DNA of 64,000 bases from an uncultured Clostridia bacterium (GTDB lineage: Bacteria > Bacillota > Clostridia > TANB77 > CAG-508): positions 4,947-68,946 of the forward strand of contig CAKPKQ010000004.1 in the NCBI GenBank assembly GCA_934167305.1. Reading direction: 5' to 3'. The notes beneath the pieces were generated by a model, which saw nothing but the letters and a program-made list of their open reading frames with translations, was not told the origin of the DNA and made no database searches. Below, in pieces: positions 27,841 to 36,793 of the stretch. The position numbers and the translations under genes were made by a program. Each line of letters opens with the position of its first letter. Position 1 is the first letter of the stretch.

Positions 27841-28683
27841 ATGGCAGTAGTTGCAATGAAACAATTACTTGAAGCTGGTGTTCACTTTGGACATCAAACA
27901 AGAAGATGGGATCCTAAAATGGCTGAATATATATTCCAAGCTAGAAATGGTATCCATATCATCGACTTACAAAAAACATCTAAAAAATTAGATGAAGCTT
28001 ATGCATTCTTAAAAGAACAAGCAGAAGCTGGAAAAACAGTTCTATTTGTAGGAACTAAAAAACAAGCACAAGAATGTGTTAAAGAAGCTGCAGAAAAATG
28101 CGGTATGTACTATGTAAATCAAAGATGGTTAGGTGGTACATTAACAAACTTCACAACAATTAGAAAAAGAATTGGAAGATTACTAGAACTTGAAAAAATG
28201 CAAGAAGACGGTACTTTCGAAGTATTACCTAAAAAGGAAGTTATTTTATTAAAGAAAGAAATGGAAAAACTAGAAAAGAACCTAGGTGGAATTAAAGAAA
28301 TGACAGAACTACCAGGAGTTATGTTTATAGTTGATCCTAAAAAAGAAAGAATAGGAATATTAGAAGCTAAAAAGTTAGGTATTCCAGTAATAGGTTTAGT
28401 AGATACTAACTGTAACCCAGAAGACCTAGATTACCCAATCCCAGGAAATGACGATGCTATTCGTGCAGTTAAATTAATTGCAGATTGTATGGCAAATGCA
28501 GTTATTGAAGGAAAACAAGGTGAATCTATGGAAGTTGCTGAAGAAGTTGTAGAAGAAGCTACAGAACCTACAGATATGGAAGAAGTAGTTGCTACTGAAG
28601 AAGCTCCAGCAGAAGAAGTTGCAGAAGTAGAAAAACCAAAAAAGATAAGAAAAAAAGCTACTACAGAAGAAGTAGCAGAATAA
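27841..28683 (+). CDS. rpsB: 30S ribosomal protein S2
   Basis: S2 binds between the head and body of the small subunit. The 280 residues open with the family signature [20 protein letters not shown] and contain [12 protein letters not shown] and GLVDTNCNP. The final 50 residues are a variable tail rich in Glu, Val and Ala, ending in a Lys-rich patch, longer than in many relatives. The start has AAAAGGAGGAAAG upstream. It is followed by tsf, but pyrH and frr are missing from the usual cluster. Confidence 0.97.
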   Translation: MAVVAMKQLLEAGVHFGHQTRRWDPKMAEYIFQARNGIHIIDLQKTSKKLDEAYAFLKEQAEAGKTVLFVGTKKQAQECVKEAAEKCGMYYVNQRWLGGTLTNFTTIRKRIGRLLELEKMQEDGTFEVLPKKEVILLKKEMEKLEKNLGGIKEMTELPGVMFIVDPKKERIGILEAKKLGIPVIGLVDTNCNPEDLDYPIPGNDDAIRAVKLIADCMANAVIEGKQGESMEVAEEVVEEATEPTDMEEVVATEEAPAEEVAEVEKPKKIRKKATTEEVAE

Positions 28684-28702
28684 TATAAAATATTATTTTA
28701 AG

Positions 28703-28748
28703 AAGGATGTACTTATTCTTAAAAAGTAAGGATAAAAAGTACATCCTT
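28703..28748 (+). other. Hairpin between rpsB and tsf
   Basis: AAGGATGTACTT pairs perfectly with AAGTACATCCTT across a 22-nt loop and is followed by only three T. It is probably a partial attenuator or RNase processing stem that sets the S2 to EF-Ts ratio. Confidence 0.5.
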
Positions 28749-28771
28749 TAATAAAAGAAGGAGGATTTTTT

Positions 28772-29653
28772 ATGATTACTGCAGAACAAGTAAAACAATT
28801 AAGAGAAAAAACAGGTGCAGGAATGATGGACTGCAAAAAAGTATTAACAGAAACTAATGGAGATGAAGAAAAAGCAATTGAACTTTTACGTGAAAGAGGA
28901 ATTGCAAAAGCTGCTAAAAAATCAGACAGAATTGCAGCAGAAGGTTTAGTTACAACATATGTAACAGATGATAAAAAAGTTGGAGTTGTAGTTGAAGTTA
29001 ATGCTGAAACAGACTTCGTTGCTAAAAATGAAGAATTTAGAAGCTTTGTAGCAGATGTTGCAAAACAAGTTGCTGAAAAAAATCCAGCTACAGTAGAAGA
29101 ATTATTAGAACAACCTTCAATTGTAGAACCAGATAAAACAGTTAAAGATGTATTAACAAATAAAATTGCTACAATTGGTGAAAATATGTCAATTCGTAGA
29201 TTTGAAAGATTTGAATCAAATGGTTTAATAGAAAGCTATATCCATGGAGATGGAAAAATTGGTGTTTTAGTTGAATTAGAAGGTGGAGACAGCACATTAG
29301 CAAAAGATATTTGTATGCAAATAGCTGCTGCTAAACCAGAATACCTAGATAGAGAAAGTGTTCCAGCTGACAGAGTAGCACATGAAATGGAAATTTTAAA
29401 AGCACAAGCTGTTAATGAAGGAAAACCAGAAGCAGTTGCTGAAAAAATAGTACAAGGAAGAATTGGAAAATTCTACGGAGAAATTTGTTTAGTAGAGCAA
29501 GATTTCGTAAAAGATCCAGATCAAAAAGTTGGAAAATTAGTTGAATCTAAAGGTGCAAAAATTATTAGATTTGCTAGATTTGAAAAAGGTGAAGGATTAC
29601 AAAAAAGAGAAGAAAACTTTGCTGAAGAAGTAGCAAAACAAATTAATGGATAG
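28772..29653 (+). CDS. tsf: Elongation factor Ts
   Basis: EF-Ts is the nucleotide-exchange factor that recycles EF-Tu-GDP. The 293 residues include the N-terminal UBA-like segment (VKQLREKTGAGMMDCKKVL), the TDFV core contact (NAETDFVAKNEEF) and the C-terminal dimerisation region (GEICLVEQDFVKDP). Length and order match the family. AAGGAGG lies upstream of the start. Expression probably depends on rpsB transcription passing the intergenic hairpin. Confidence 0.97.
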   Translation: MITAEQVKQLREKTGAGMMDCKKVLTETNGDEEKAIELLRERGIAKAAKKSDRIAAEGLVTTYVTDDKKVGVVVEVNAETDFVAKNEEFRSFVADVAKQVAEKNPATVEELLEQPSIVEPDKTVKDVLTNKIATIGENMSIRRFERFESNGLIESYIHGDGKIGVLVELEGGDSTLAKDICMQIAAAKPEYLDRESVPADRVAHEMEILKAQAVNEGKPEAVAEKIVQGRIGKFYGEICLVEQDFVKDPDQKVGKLVESKGAKIIRFARFEKGEGLQKREENFAEEVAKQING

Positions 29654-29661
29654 TTATAAAT

Positions 29662-29697
29662 GAGTAATTTGAAATATATTTCAAATTACTCGTTTTT
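29662..29697 (+). terminator. tsf terminator
   Basis: An almost complete 13-15-bp palindrome (GAGTAATTTGAAATA and its complement) is followed by a G and six T. Confidence 0.88.
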
Positions 29698-29710
29698 TAT
29701 TACTATACCC

Positions 29711-29739
29711 TTGTTTATACATAGTAAATTTGATATAAT
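29711..29739 (+). promoter_or_regulatory. Promoter of the EEP hydrolase operon
   Basis: TTGTTT (29711-29716), a 17-nt spacer and TATAAT (29734-29739) lie 29 nt before the start codon. Confidence 0.6.
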
Positions 29740-29768
29740 GCGAATAAATATAAAAGGCTGGTGGTAAA

Positions 29769-30506
29769 ATGATTTTAAAAATTATAACATTTAATGTTGC
29801 ACATGGAAAAGGTATGGATGGAATAGTTGACCTACAAAGACAAGCAGATGTAATAAAAAAATACAATCCAGATATAGTTTTTTTACAAGAAGTAGATATG
29901 TATACTAAAAGAGCTGGTGAAAGAAATCAAATTAGAGAATTTAGTAAAGCAATAGGTCTATATTATTGCTCAATGGAAAGTAATATTACATTAGAAGAAG
30001 GATATTATGGCGATGGAATTATTAGTAGATTTCCAATTTCATTCTCAACCAATTATTTAATGCCACTTACAGATATAAATCATGAACAAAGAGGAATTTT
30101 ATGTAATAGAATTTCTTTTGGAACCACAAAAATAAACTTATTTTCTGTACATTTATCAACATACCAAGATGAAAGAATTTTAGCTGCAAAAGAAATAAAT
30201 AGAATTATAAGAAAAATAGATCCAAGTGAACTAATAATTATGGGCGGAGACTTTAATGTTGGAGTTACAAGACTTGGAAAAGGCAAATATACATTTGAAG
30301 AGTCGGAAACATATGAAGAATATGAAATATTAAAAAAGCAATTAGAACAATTACCAAACCAAAAAAATACTTGGTTTTCAAATTTAGGAAATGGATGTAT
30401 TGATACAATTTTTTATTCTAAAGGTATTAGATTAAATAAATATGAAACTATAGAAGCAAACGGAGCATCTGACCATAATGCTGTATTTGCAGAGTTTGAT
30501 ATATAA
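29769..30506 (+). CDS. Endonuclease/exonuclease/phosphatase family hydrolase
   Basis: This 245-residue protein has the EEP fold motifs: FNVAHG at the start, the metal-binding FLQEVD, SVHLSTY, the catalytic GGDFNVG and a final SDHNAV. The family cleaves phosphodiesters in DNA, RNA, phospholipids or inositol phosphates, so the substrate cannot be told from motifs. There is no signal peptide, so it is cytoplasmic. It starts an apparent operon with the membrane protein and two pseudouridine synthases downstream (spacing 14 nt to the next gene). Confidence 0.85.
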   Translation: MILKIITFNVAHGKGMDGIVDLQRQADVIKKYNPDIVFLQEVDMYTKRAGERNQIREFSKAIGLYYCSMESNITLEEGYYGDGIISRFPISFSTNYLMPLTDINHEQRGILCNRISFGTTKINLFSVHLSTYQDERILAAKEINRIIRKIDPSELIIMGGDFNVGVTRLGKGKYTFEESETYEEYEILKKQLEQLPNQKNTWFSNLGNGCIDTIFYSKGIRLNKYETIEANGASDHNAVFAEFDI

Positions 30507-30520
30507 AAGGAGAATTAAAA

Positions 30521-32203
30521 ATGACAGACAAGCAAAAAATGAAATTTAATGTATTAGCAATATTTTGTATATTGATATTTAGTTTTGCATTAACACCAAT
30601 TACATTTCAAAATGACACATATTACACAATTAAAATAGGTGAACATATTGTTCAAACAAAACAAATTGATATGCAAGACCCATTTTCATGGCATGATAAT
30701 TTACCATATACATATCCACATTGGGCATATGATGTAGGAACTTATTTGATTTATAATTTAGGAGAAAATACTAGTATAGGTGGATTTTGTGCAGTATATA
30801 TTGCTACTGCCATTTTATCAATGATATTAGGAGTAGTACTTTATTATACATCAAATAAATTATGTAAAAATCAAGTCGTTTCGTTTGTAATTTCAATGAT
30901 AACAATGTTTTTATTAAAAAACTTTATTGCTGCAAGAGCACAATTGGTAACATTTATACTATTTGCATTAACTATTTTATTTATTGAGCAATTTATTGCT
31001 ACAAAAAAGAAAAGATACTTTGTTTATTTACTTATAATTCCTATATTAATAGCAAATTTACACTGTGCTGTATGGCCATTTTATTTTGTATTGTATTTAC
31101 CATATGTTGCAGAATATCTATTGGCTACTATTGCAGATTTACAATTATATTATTTACTTGCAATAAAGTGGAATGAGCTTAAAATAAAGAGATTGAATAA
31201 AAAAGGTAAAATTGATGAAGTTGGAAAATATCAAGAAAGAATAGCACATTTACAACTAGATAAAGAAAATTCAGCACAAGCAAGAAAGAGAAGAGAAGCC
31301 AAAGCATATAAGGTAATTTTTAAAAAAGATCCAATAGTAAAGTGGCTTATAGTTATTATGGTAATTAGTGCTATTACAGGATTTTTAACACCTTTAGGAA
31401 CAACACCATACACATATTTAATAAAAACAATGAAAGGAAATACAACACAAAATATTAGTGAACATTTACCATTAACATTAATCAATAACACAGCAATGTT
31501 AGTTGTATTTGCAACATTTTTAATGTTTTTAATATTTACAGATACAAAAGCAAGGCTAAGAGACTTTTTTATGTTAGCAGGGCTTACTTTATTAACATTT
31601 ATGACAAGAAGGCAGTCATCAATTTTTGTTATAATATGTGGATTTATATTTGCTAAAATGGTTGCAAGTTTTGTACAAAAATATGACAAAGATAGTGAAG
31701 GAAAAATAATAAATATTGCAACAACTTTATTAGGAAAAATATTTGTTGTTTTGTTTGTTGTATTAATAAGCTTTTTAATATATAGAGATAAAAGCAATGA
31801 TAAATTTGTAAATACAAACACATATCCAGTAGAAGCTTCAGACTATATTTTAAGCCATTTTGATTTAGAAAATATACATTTATTTAATGAATATAATTAT
31901 GGTAGTTACTTGTTATATAGAGGAATACCAGTATTTATAGATTCAAGAGCTGATTTGTATGCTCCAGAATTTAATGGTGTAAAAAATAAATATGGAAAAT
32001 ATGAAGGAAGAGATATTTTCTCAGATTATATTAATACTTCTAATATTAGCAAATATTATGAAGATACATTTGAAAAATATAATATAACACATATAATAGT
32101 AAGAAGAAATTCAAAATTAAGTATGCTTATATCAAAAGACAGTAATTACAAAAATCTATATCAAGATAATAATTTTGTAATTTATGAAAGATTGACAAAA
32201 TAA
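30521..32203 (+). CDS. Polytopic membrane protein, possible GT-C type glycosyltransferase
   Basis: This 560-residue protein has about ten to twelve hydrophobic helices. The first extracellular loop is short and rich in Asp, His and Trp (QNDTYYTIKIGEHI, DPFSWHDN, YPHWAYDVG). It resembles the acidic first loop of GT-C enzymes such as protein O-mannosyltransferases and ArnT. A Lys-rich cytoplasmic coiled segment lies near residues 225-265 and a soluble domain of about 130 residues closes the protein (DSRADLYAPEF). The family is not certain; the GT-C call is inference from topology and loop composition. AAAGGAG precedes the start. Confidence 0.6.
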   Translation: MTDKQKMKFNVLAIFCILIFSFALTPITFQNDTYYTIKIGEHIVQTKQIDMQDPFSWHDNLPYTYPHWAYDVGTYLIYNLGENTSIGGFCAVYIATAILSMILGVVLYYTSNKLCKNQVVSFVISMITMFLLKNFIAARAQLVTFILFALTILFIEQFIATKKKRYFVYLLIIPILIANLHCAVWPFYFVLYLPYVAEYLLATIADLQLYYLLAIKWNELKIKRLNKKGKIDEVGKYQERIAHLQLDKENSAQARKRREAKAYKVIFKKDPIVKWLIVIMVISAITGFLTPLGTTPYTYLIKTMKGNTTQNISEHLPLTLINNTAMLVVFATFLMFLIFTDTKARLRDFFMLAGLTLLTFMTRRQSSIFVIICGFIFAKMVASFVQKYDKDSEGKIINIATTLLGKIFVVLFVVLISFLIYRDKSNDKFVNTNTYPVEASDYILSHFDLENIHLFNEYNYGSYLLYRGIPVFIDSRADLYAPEFNGVKNKYGKYEGRDIFSDYINTSNISKYYEDTFEKYNITHIIVRRNSKLSMLISKDSNYKNLYQDNNFVIYERLTK

Positions 32204-32216
32204 AAGGAGAATAAAT

Positions 32217-33113
32217 TTGAAATTTGTTGTACAACAAGATGGAAAAAGATTAGATAAATATATTAGTGAGCAGAATACAGAATTGTCAAGAACAATGATT
32301 CAAAAACTCATTGATGAAAATCAAGTTTTAGTAAATAGTAAGCCACAAAAAGCTTCATATAAAGTTCAATGTAAAGATGAGATAATAATAAATATACCAG
32401 AACCAAAAGAAACAAATTTAAAATCACAAGATATCCCACTTGATATTATTTATGAGGACAATGATATTTTAGTTGTAAATAAAGCAAAGGGGATGGTAGT
32501 GCATCCTGCTGTTGGAAACCCAGATGGCACATTGGTTAATGCTATTATGGCGCATTGCAAAGATAATTTATCTGGAATAGGGGGAGAACTTAGACCTGGA
32601 ATTGTACACAGGCTTGACAAAGATACATCGGGCTTACTAATAATTGCTAAAAATGATAAGGCACATATAAAGCTAAGTGAACAAATTAAAAATAGAAAAG
32701 TAAAAAAAGTGTATTTAGCACTTGTACGAGGTGTTATTCCTGAAAATGAAGCAACTATTAATATGCCAATAGCCAGAAGCACAAAAGATAGAAAAAAGAT
32801 GGCTGTTGATAAAAATGGAAAAGTAGCAATTACTCATTTTAAAGTATTAAAAAGATTTGAAAAATATACATATGTACAAGTAACAATAGAAACAGGAAGA
32901 ACACATCAAATTAGAGTACACTTATCTGAAATTGGTTATCCAGTTGTAGGAGATTATACATATTCAAATGGAAAAAATGAATTTAATGTAGAAGGGCAAA
33001 TGCTACATGCTAAAAGCCTTGATTTTGTACATCCGATTACTGGTGAGCATATGCATTTGGAGGCTCCGTTGCCTGAGTATTTTGTTGATATTTTGAATAG
33101 ATTAGAGAGTTGA
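32217..33113 (+). CDS. Large-subunit pseudouridine synthase, RluD family
   Basis: The enzyme isomerises uridines in 23S rRNA. It starts at TTG after AAAGGAG. The 298 residues carry an N-terminal S4 RNA-binding domain (RLDKYISEQN) and a catalytic domain with the family motif HRLDKDTSGLL (Asp nucleophile), followed by GRTHQIRVHL. The exact target positions cannot be assigned, since RluA, C and D paralogues look alike, and RluD-type is the closest by architecture. It lies 13 nt after the membrane protein gene and 21 nt before the next synthase gene. Confidence 0.92.
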   Translation: MKFVVQQDGKRLDKYISEQNTELSRTMIQKLIDENQVLVNSKPQKASYKVQCKDEIIINIPEPKETNLKSQDIPLDIIYEDNDILVVNKAKGMVVHPAVGNPDGTLVNAIMAHCKDNLSGIGGELRPGIVHRLDKDTSGLLIIAKNDKAHIKLSEQIKNRKVKKVYLALVRGVIPENEATINMPIARSTKDRKKMAVDKNGKVAITHFKVLKRFEKYTYVQVTIETGRTHQIRVHLSEIGYPVVGDYTYSNGKNEFNVEGQMLHAKSLDFVHPITGEHMHLEAPLPEYFVDILNRLES

Positions 33114-33134
33114 AAAATAAGGAAGAAGTTAGAA

Positions 33135-33869
33135 ATGGAAGAAAGATTACAAAAATTCCTAGCTAATCAAGGGGTTTGCTCAAGAAGAAAAGCAGAGCAA
33201 TACATATTAGAAGGAAAAGTAAAAGTTAATGGACAAGTTGTAACAGAACTGGGAACAAAAATAAACACAGATGTGGATAAGATTGAGTTTAATAATAAAC
33301 TAATATCGAATGAAACAGAAAAAATTTATATATTATTAAATAAGCCAATTGGTTATGTAACAACTGTAAAAGATCAATTTGACAGACCAACTGTAATGGA
33401 ATTTTTAAAAGAAAATGGTAAACCAATAAAAACAAAAGTAGTTCCAGTTGGAAGGCTAGATATGTATACATCAGGAGCTCTAATATTAAGCAATGATGGA
33501 GATTTTATATATCAAATTACACATCCAAAACATGAAATAAATAAAACATATCAAGTAACAGTTAAAGGAAAAATAACTGATTCTGAAATAGAAAATCTAA
33601 GAAGCGGAGTAGACATTGGAGATTATATAACAAAACCTGCTCAAGTAAGGATAATGAAAATAGATGAAGAAAAAAACATTTCAAGAATAGAAATTACAAT
33701 ACATGAAGGAAAAAATAGGCAAGTAAGAAGAATGTGCGAATCTATAGGAAAAAAAGTATTGGCATTACATAGAAGTAAAATAGGAAATATTGATGTAAAA
33801 GATTTAAAATTAGGAAGATTTAGATATTTAACTGATAAAGAGGTAAAACAACTTTTGACTAATTTTTAA
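33135..33869 (+). CDS. rluB: Ribosomal pseudouridine synthase, RluB/RsuA family
   Basis: This 244-residue protein has an N-terminal S4 domain (ERLQKFLANQGVCSRRKAEQ) and an RsuA-type catalytic domain. The latter shows LLNKPIGYVTT, the catalytic VGRLDMYTSG and the later GKNRQVRRMCE. RluB modifies U2605 of 23S rRNA and RsuA modifies 16S rRNA; Firmicutes usually carry one RluB-like enzyme, hence the symbol. It ends the operon that began with the EEP hydrolase. Confidence 0.9.
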   Translation: MEERLQKFLANQGVCSRRKAEQYILEGKVKVNGQVVTELGTKINTDVDKIEFNNKLISNETEKIYILLNKPIGYVTTVKDQFDRPTVMEFLKENGKPIKTKVVPVGRLDMYTSGALILSNDGDFIYQITHPKHEINKTYQVTVKGKITDSEIENLRSGVDIGDYITKPAQVRIMKIDEEKNISRIEITIHEGKNRQVRRMCESIGKKVLALHRSKIGNIDVKDLKLGRFRYLTDKEVKQLLTNF

Positions 33870-33975
33870 ATATGTGTTAATATAATACTGATTATTATTA
33901 CTAATTGTAATGGTAATTATATGGTTAATATAACTAATTTTTTAGTCTTTAATAAAGATTAGAAGGGAGAAGAAA

Positions 33976-34917
33976 ATGGTAGAAGATAATGAAATAAAGG
34001 CAACTATATCGCCTTTTGCAATTAGAGAGGGAGAAGTAAAAGTATTTGATGGTAAAGATGGCTATATTTCAATGAATCAAATTATTCATAGAATAAATAT
34101 AGGGCATATTACTGACTTGCACTTTTCTATTTTAGAACTAGTAAATGAATTTGAATTTATTACCTCAAGACAATTACTTCAAATGCTAGAATGGAAAGGA
34201 ATAGAAGTAGGCTCTCAAGATAAATTAAATAATAAATTAGAGCAATTGGTAAAAACAAAAATATTAACAAGATATTATTTCAATTCAGAAGATGGAAAAG
34301 GAATTTATAGAATTTATTGTTTAGAAAAAATGGGAAAGTATTTGCTTAACTCACGTGGAGTTGAATGTAAATGGCAACCTACAGATAATACAAAACCAGT
34401 TGCAATGATAAAGAAAAGATTGGCTGGAAATCAAACATTAATTGCCTATTTAAGAAAGGTAAAAGCTTTTGATTCATATGTTCCAAAGCCAAGTTTTACA
34501 GCTAAACAAGCTGGAAAAGTATTTAAAGCAAGTGGAGGAAGTGTAAAATTAACCAAAAATAATAAATCAATTGAATTTGTATTTGAAGTTGTACGTAGAG
34601 AACCAGATTGGGAGAAAAAGTTGGTTGACAAAATGAGATTATACAAAGACTTTTACGAAAACTTCCAAACAGGTGACTCTGGCTATACAACTATTCCACA
34701 ATTGATAATAATATGTGAAGATGACAAACATATGGCAGAAAGCTTTAAAGCTATAGTAATGAATAAAGTTGAAATATCAAATATAAAACTATATTTTACA
34801 ACAGATTTAAGACAAAACGAAGAAACGTTAGAAAGAACATTAGTACATTTCGGAATAGACCCAGAAACTAAAAAATATAGAATGGAAAACATTGAAGTAA
34901 AATTATTAGGAATATAA
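33976..34917 (+). CDS. Replication-relaxation-like DNA-binding protein
   Basis: This 313-residue protein resembles the replication-relaxation family (PF13814) of plasmids and conjugative elements. A winged-helix region occupies about residues 45-120 (LEWKGIEVGSQDKLNNKLEQLVKTK is part of it, with the wing around TRYYFNSEDGKGIYRI). A nuclease-like alpha/beta domain follows, with FVFEVVRREPDWEKK and PQLIIICEDD. Catalytic activity is not established. A VirD4-like ATPase gene lies 3 kb away on the other strand, a pairing typical of conjugative elements. AAGGGAG precedes the start. Confidence 0.6.
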   Translation: MVEDNEIKATISPFAIREGEVKVFDGKDGYISMNQIIHRINIGHITDLHFSILELVNEFEFITSRQLLQMLEWKGIEVGSQDKLNNKLEQLVKTKILTRYYFNSEDGKGIYRIYCLEKMGKYLLNSRGVECKWQPTDNTKPVAMIKKRLAGNQTLIAYLRKVKAFDSYVPKPSFTAKQAGKVFKASGGSVKLTKNNKSIEFVFEVVRREPDWEKKLVDKMRLYKDFYENFQTGDSGYTTIPQLIIICEDDKHMAESFKAIVMNKVEISNIKLYFTTDLRQNEETLERTLVHFGIDPETKKYRMENIEVKLLGI

Positions 34918-34919
34918 TA

Positions 34920-34975
34920 AAAAACTTTTTTGGATATTTATATTAAATGAAATCCAAAAAAGTTTTTATTTTTAT
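34920..34975. terminator. Bidirectional terminator
   Basis: A 16-bp stem (AAAAACTTTTTTGGAT and its complement) carries A and T runs on both sides. It ends the replication-relaxation gene and the RiPP-type operon arriving from the right. Confidence 0.85.
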
Positions 34976-35007
34976 ATATTAATATAAGCTATTCAACATA
35001 TATAAAA

Positions 35008-35775
35008 TTAGAAATTCCATCTTTTTTCTATACTTTCTAGATTATCCCAAACAGCATTAAAATTATCTATATTATGTGTATTATGTTTTTCCTCGATACT
35101 AATTCTATTATATAATAGTATAAACATTAGACAGAATACTTTTCTTATATTTTCGTTATGATTATATAGAAATGTTATAAGTTCATTAAAGTCTATATTT
35201 TTAGTTATATTATAATCAGAAAATATAAAATATATAAAGTCATATATGGCATCACCTATAATAGTTCTAGGATCTATTATACCCACAATTTTATTGTCTA
35301 AGTAAACAAGATTAAAACTTCCTAAATCTCCATGAATTAACTTTGGAATTATACAAAAAGTTTGCATTAATTCTAATTTATTTAATACTTTATGAGTTTT
35401 AGATAAATACTTGTCAGACATGTATTTTTTTTTGCTTTGAAATTCTGAGTATAAGAAGTCGTTCCAGCTTTTTTTTGGAGTTAATATATCTCCATATCTT
35501 CCATTCTCCATGATAATATAATTATTAATCATATCATATACATCTAATATAAGCATTTGACAATTATTTTCATAATCTAATCTGTTACCATATATATAAT
35601 TGTAAATTACAAAATTATTTTCTGTGTTTTCTTTTAGAATTTTCTCTACTGGCAATATATTAGAATAACTCTTTATAAAAAACTGTTCAGAAATAAGGGT
35701 TGTTCGCGGAGCAACTTTTACAATGTATTTTCCATTTACTAAAATTATTTTATTTTTTATTTTTATCACTCCCAT
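35008..35775 (-). CDS. Aminoglycoside-phosphotransferase-like kinase
   Basis: This 255-residue protein has the APH/choline-kinase signature: the catalytic loop HGDLGSFNLVYLD followed by the metal motif IIDPRTIIGDAIYDF. The N-terminal lobe is short, with VAPRTTLISEQ in the place of the nucleotide-binding strands. Small molecules, lipids or peptides are possible substrates. It is the last gene of a minus-strand operon and overlaps the upstream HPr-kinase-like gene by 26 nt. In that context it probably phosphorylates the modified peptide or an intermediate; antibiotic resistance is less likely. Confidence 0.72.
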   Translation of the reverse strand: MGVIKIKNKIILVNGKYIVKVAPRTTLISEQFFIKSYSNILPVEKILKENTENNFVIYNYIYGNRLDYENNCQMLILDVYDMINNYIIMENGRYGDILTPKKSWNDFLYSEFQSKKKYMSDKYLSKTHKVLNKLELMQTFCIIPKLIHGDLGSFNLVYLDNKIVGIIDPRTIIGDAIYDFIYFIFSDYNITKNIDFNELITFLYNHNENIRKVFCLMFILLYNRISIEEKHNTHNIDNFNAVWDNLESIEKRWNF

Positions 35776-36793
35776 TTTTCAAGGTTAAGTTTATGAAATT
35801 AAATAATTCATCAATATTTTTTTCATTTTGATAAATTTTATATATTGATATTTGTTGAGTATCAAGTAAAGGAATACTTGGGTTTTCAAATATGCTAGAA
35901 AGATATCTTATAGTGTCATACGAACCGCATCTTCTATTTCTTTGAAGAACTTCAGCTTTTTGGTTTTCAGTCAATTCTATTATGCGAATATGTTCAAGTT
36001 CAGGAAAATAAAGAGGAATTATAATAAAACTTACTTTTACCTTATTTATTAATTTTATATTATAGATATCTTGTAACTCATTAACCTTTATATTAAACTT
36101 TTTTTGTGAATATAAATGAAAATTAAAATCTGATACATATAAGAATTTATCTGCGAATTCTGTTTTTTCCATTATAGCTTGCTTAATATTAGGATTTAAC
36201 ACTGATGATAAAGTACCTAAACGTATACCGACACGTGAAGGAGAACCTACTGCAATAAGATTATTGTTTTCTTTTTTTAAAGCTAAATGTGAATTACTAA
36301 CGAAATTAAATCCAGATTGAAGAAGATAATTTAGTATTGTTGTTTTTCCAGAATTTCTTTCTCCTATTATAACTATGCCACTGGAATTTTTTTCTACACA
36401 AGCTGCATGAAAATATGAATAATTTGACCTTTCTAAAAATAAACCAAATATACTTATTAAGTTCTCACCAATAAATTGAATAAGATTATCTGTAATATTA
36501 TTATATAGAATAAAAATCTCATCTTTTTTGCAAGATATAATAATACCGTCCCTATCTTTTAAATATATAAAGTTATTAACAGATGATGATTTATGAGAAC
36601 TGATTAAACTCTCGTATTTGTATTTATTTATGTAGATATATAAATTAAAATTAACTTTTAGAGAATTTGTATCAAAAGTATAATAATTACCATATTCCAT
36701 TTTTAATTTTTTTAATAACTCGTCAACACAGATAATCTTAATAGATATGCCCTCATTTTTTACATAATTGATTTTCACTTTTTCTTCTTTCAT
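35750..36793 (-). CDS. HPr-kinase-like P-loop protein
   Basis: This 347-residue protein has an unrecognised N-terminal domain of about 120 residues. An HprK-like kinase core follows, starting HAACVEKNSSGIVIIGERNSGKTT (Walker A GERNSGKT, about residues 150-157), with FVSNSHLAL and GSPSRVGIR after it. True HprK regulates sugar uptake and has a different N domain. HprK-like proteins in peptide clusters (for example PadeK and ThcoK of lasso peptides) phosphorylate the peptide on Ser, which would suit the Ser-rich precursor here. The gene overlaps the maturase tail by 41 nt; the start has GAGGAA just upstream. Confidence 0.7.
   Translation of the reverse strand: MKEEKVKINYVKNEGISIKIICVDELLKKLKMEYGNYYTFDTNSLKVNFNLYIYINKYKYESLISSHKSSSVNNFIYLKDRDGIIISCKKDEIFILYNNITDNLIQFIGENLISIFGLFLERSNYSYFHAACVEKNSSGIVIIGERNSGKTTILNYLLQSGFNFVSNSHLALKKENNNLIAVGSPSRVGIRLGTLSSVLNPNIKQAIMEKTEFADKFLYVSDFNFHLYSQKKFNIKVNELQDIYNIKLINKVKVSFIIIPLYFPELEHIRIIELTENQKAEVLQRNRRCGSYDTIRYLSSIFENPSIPLLDTQQISIYKIYQNEKNIDELFNFINLTLKNGSDKNKK

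Noticed and set aside
35008..35775. Aminoglycoside resistance gene
   Set aside because: Only the generic kinase catalytic loop matches, and the gene is embedded in a peptide-modification operon.
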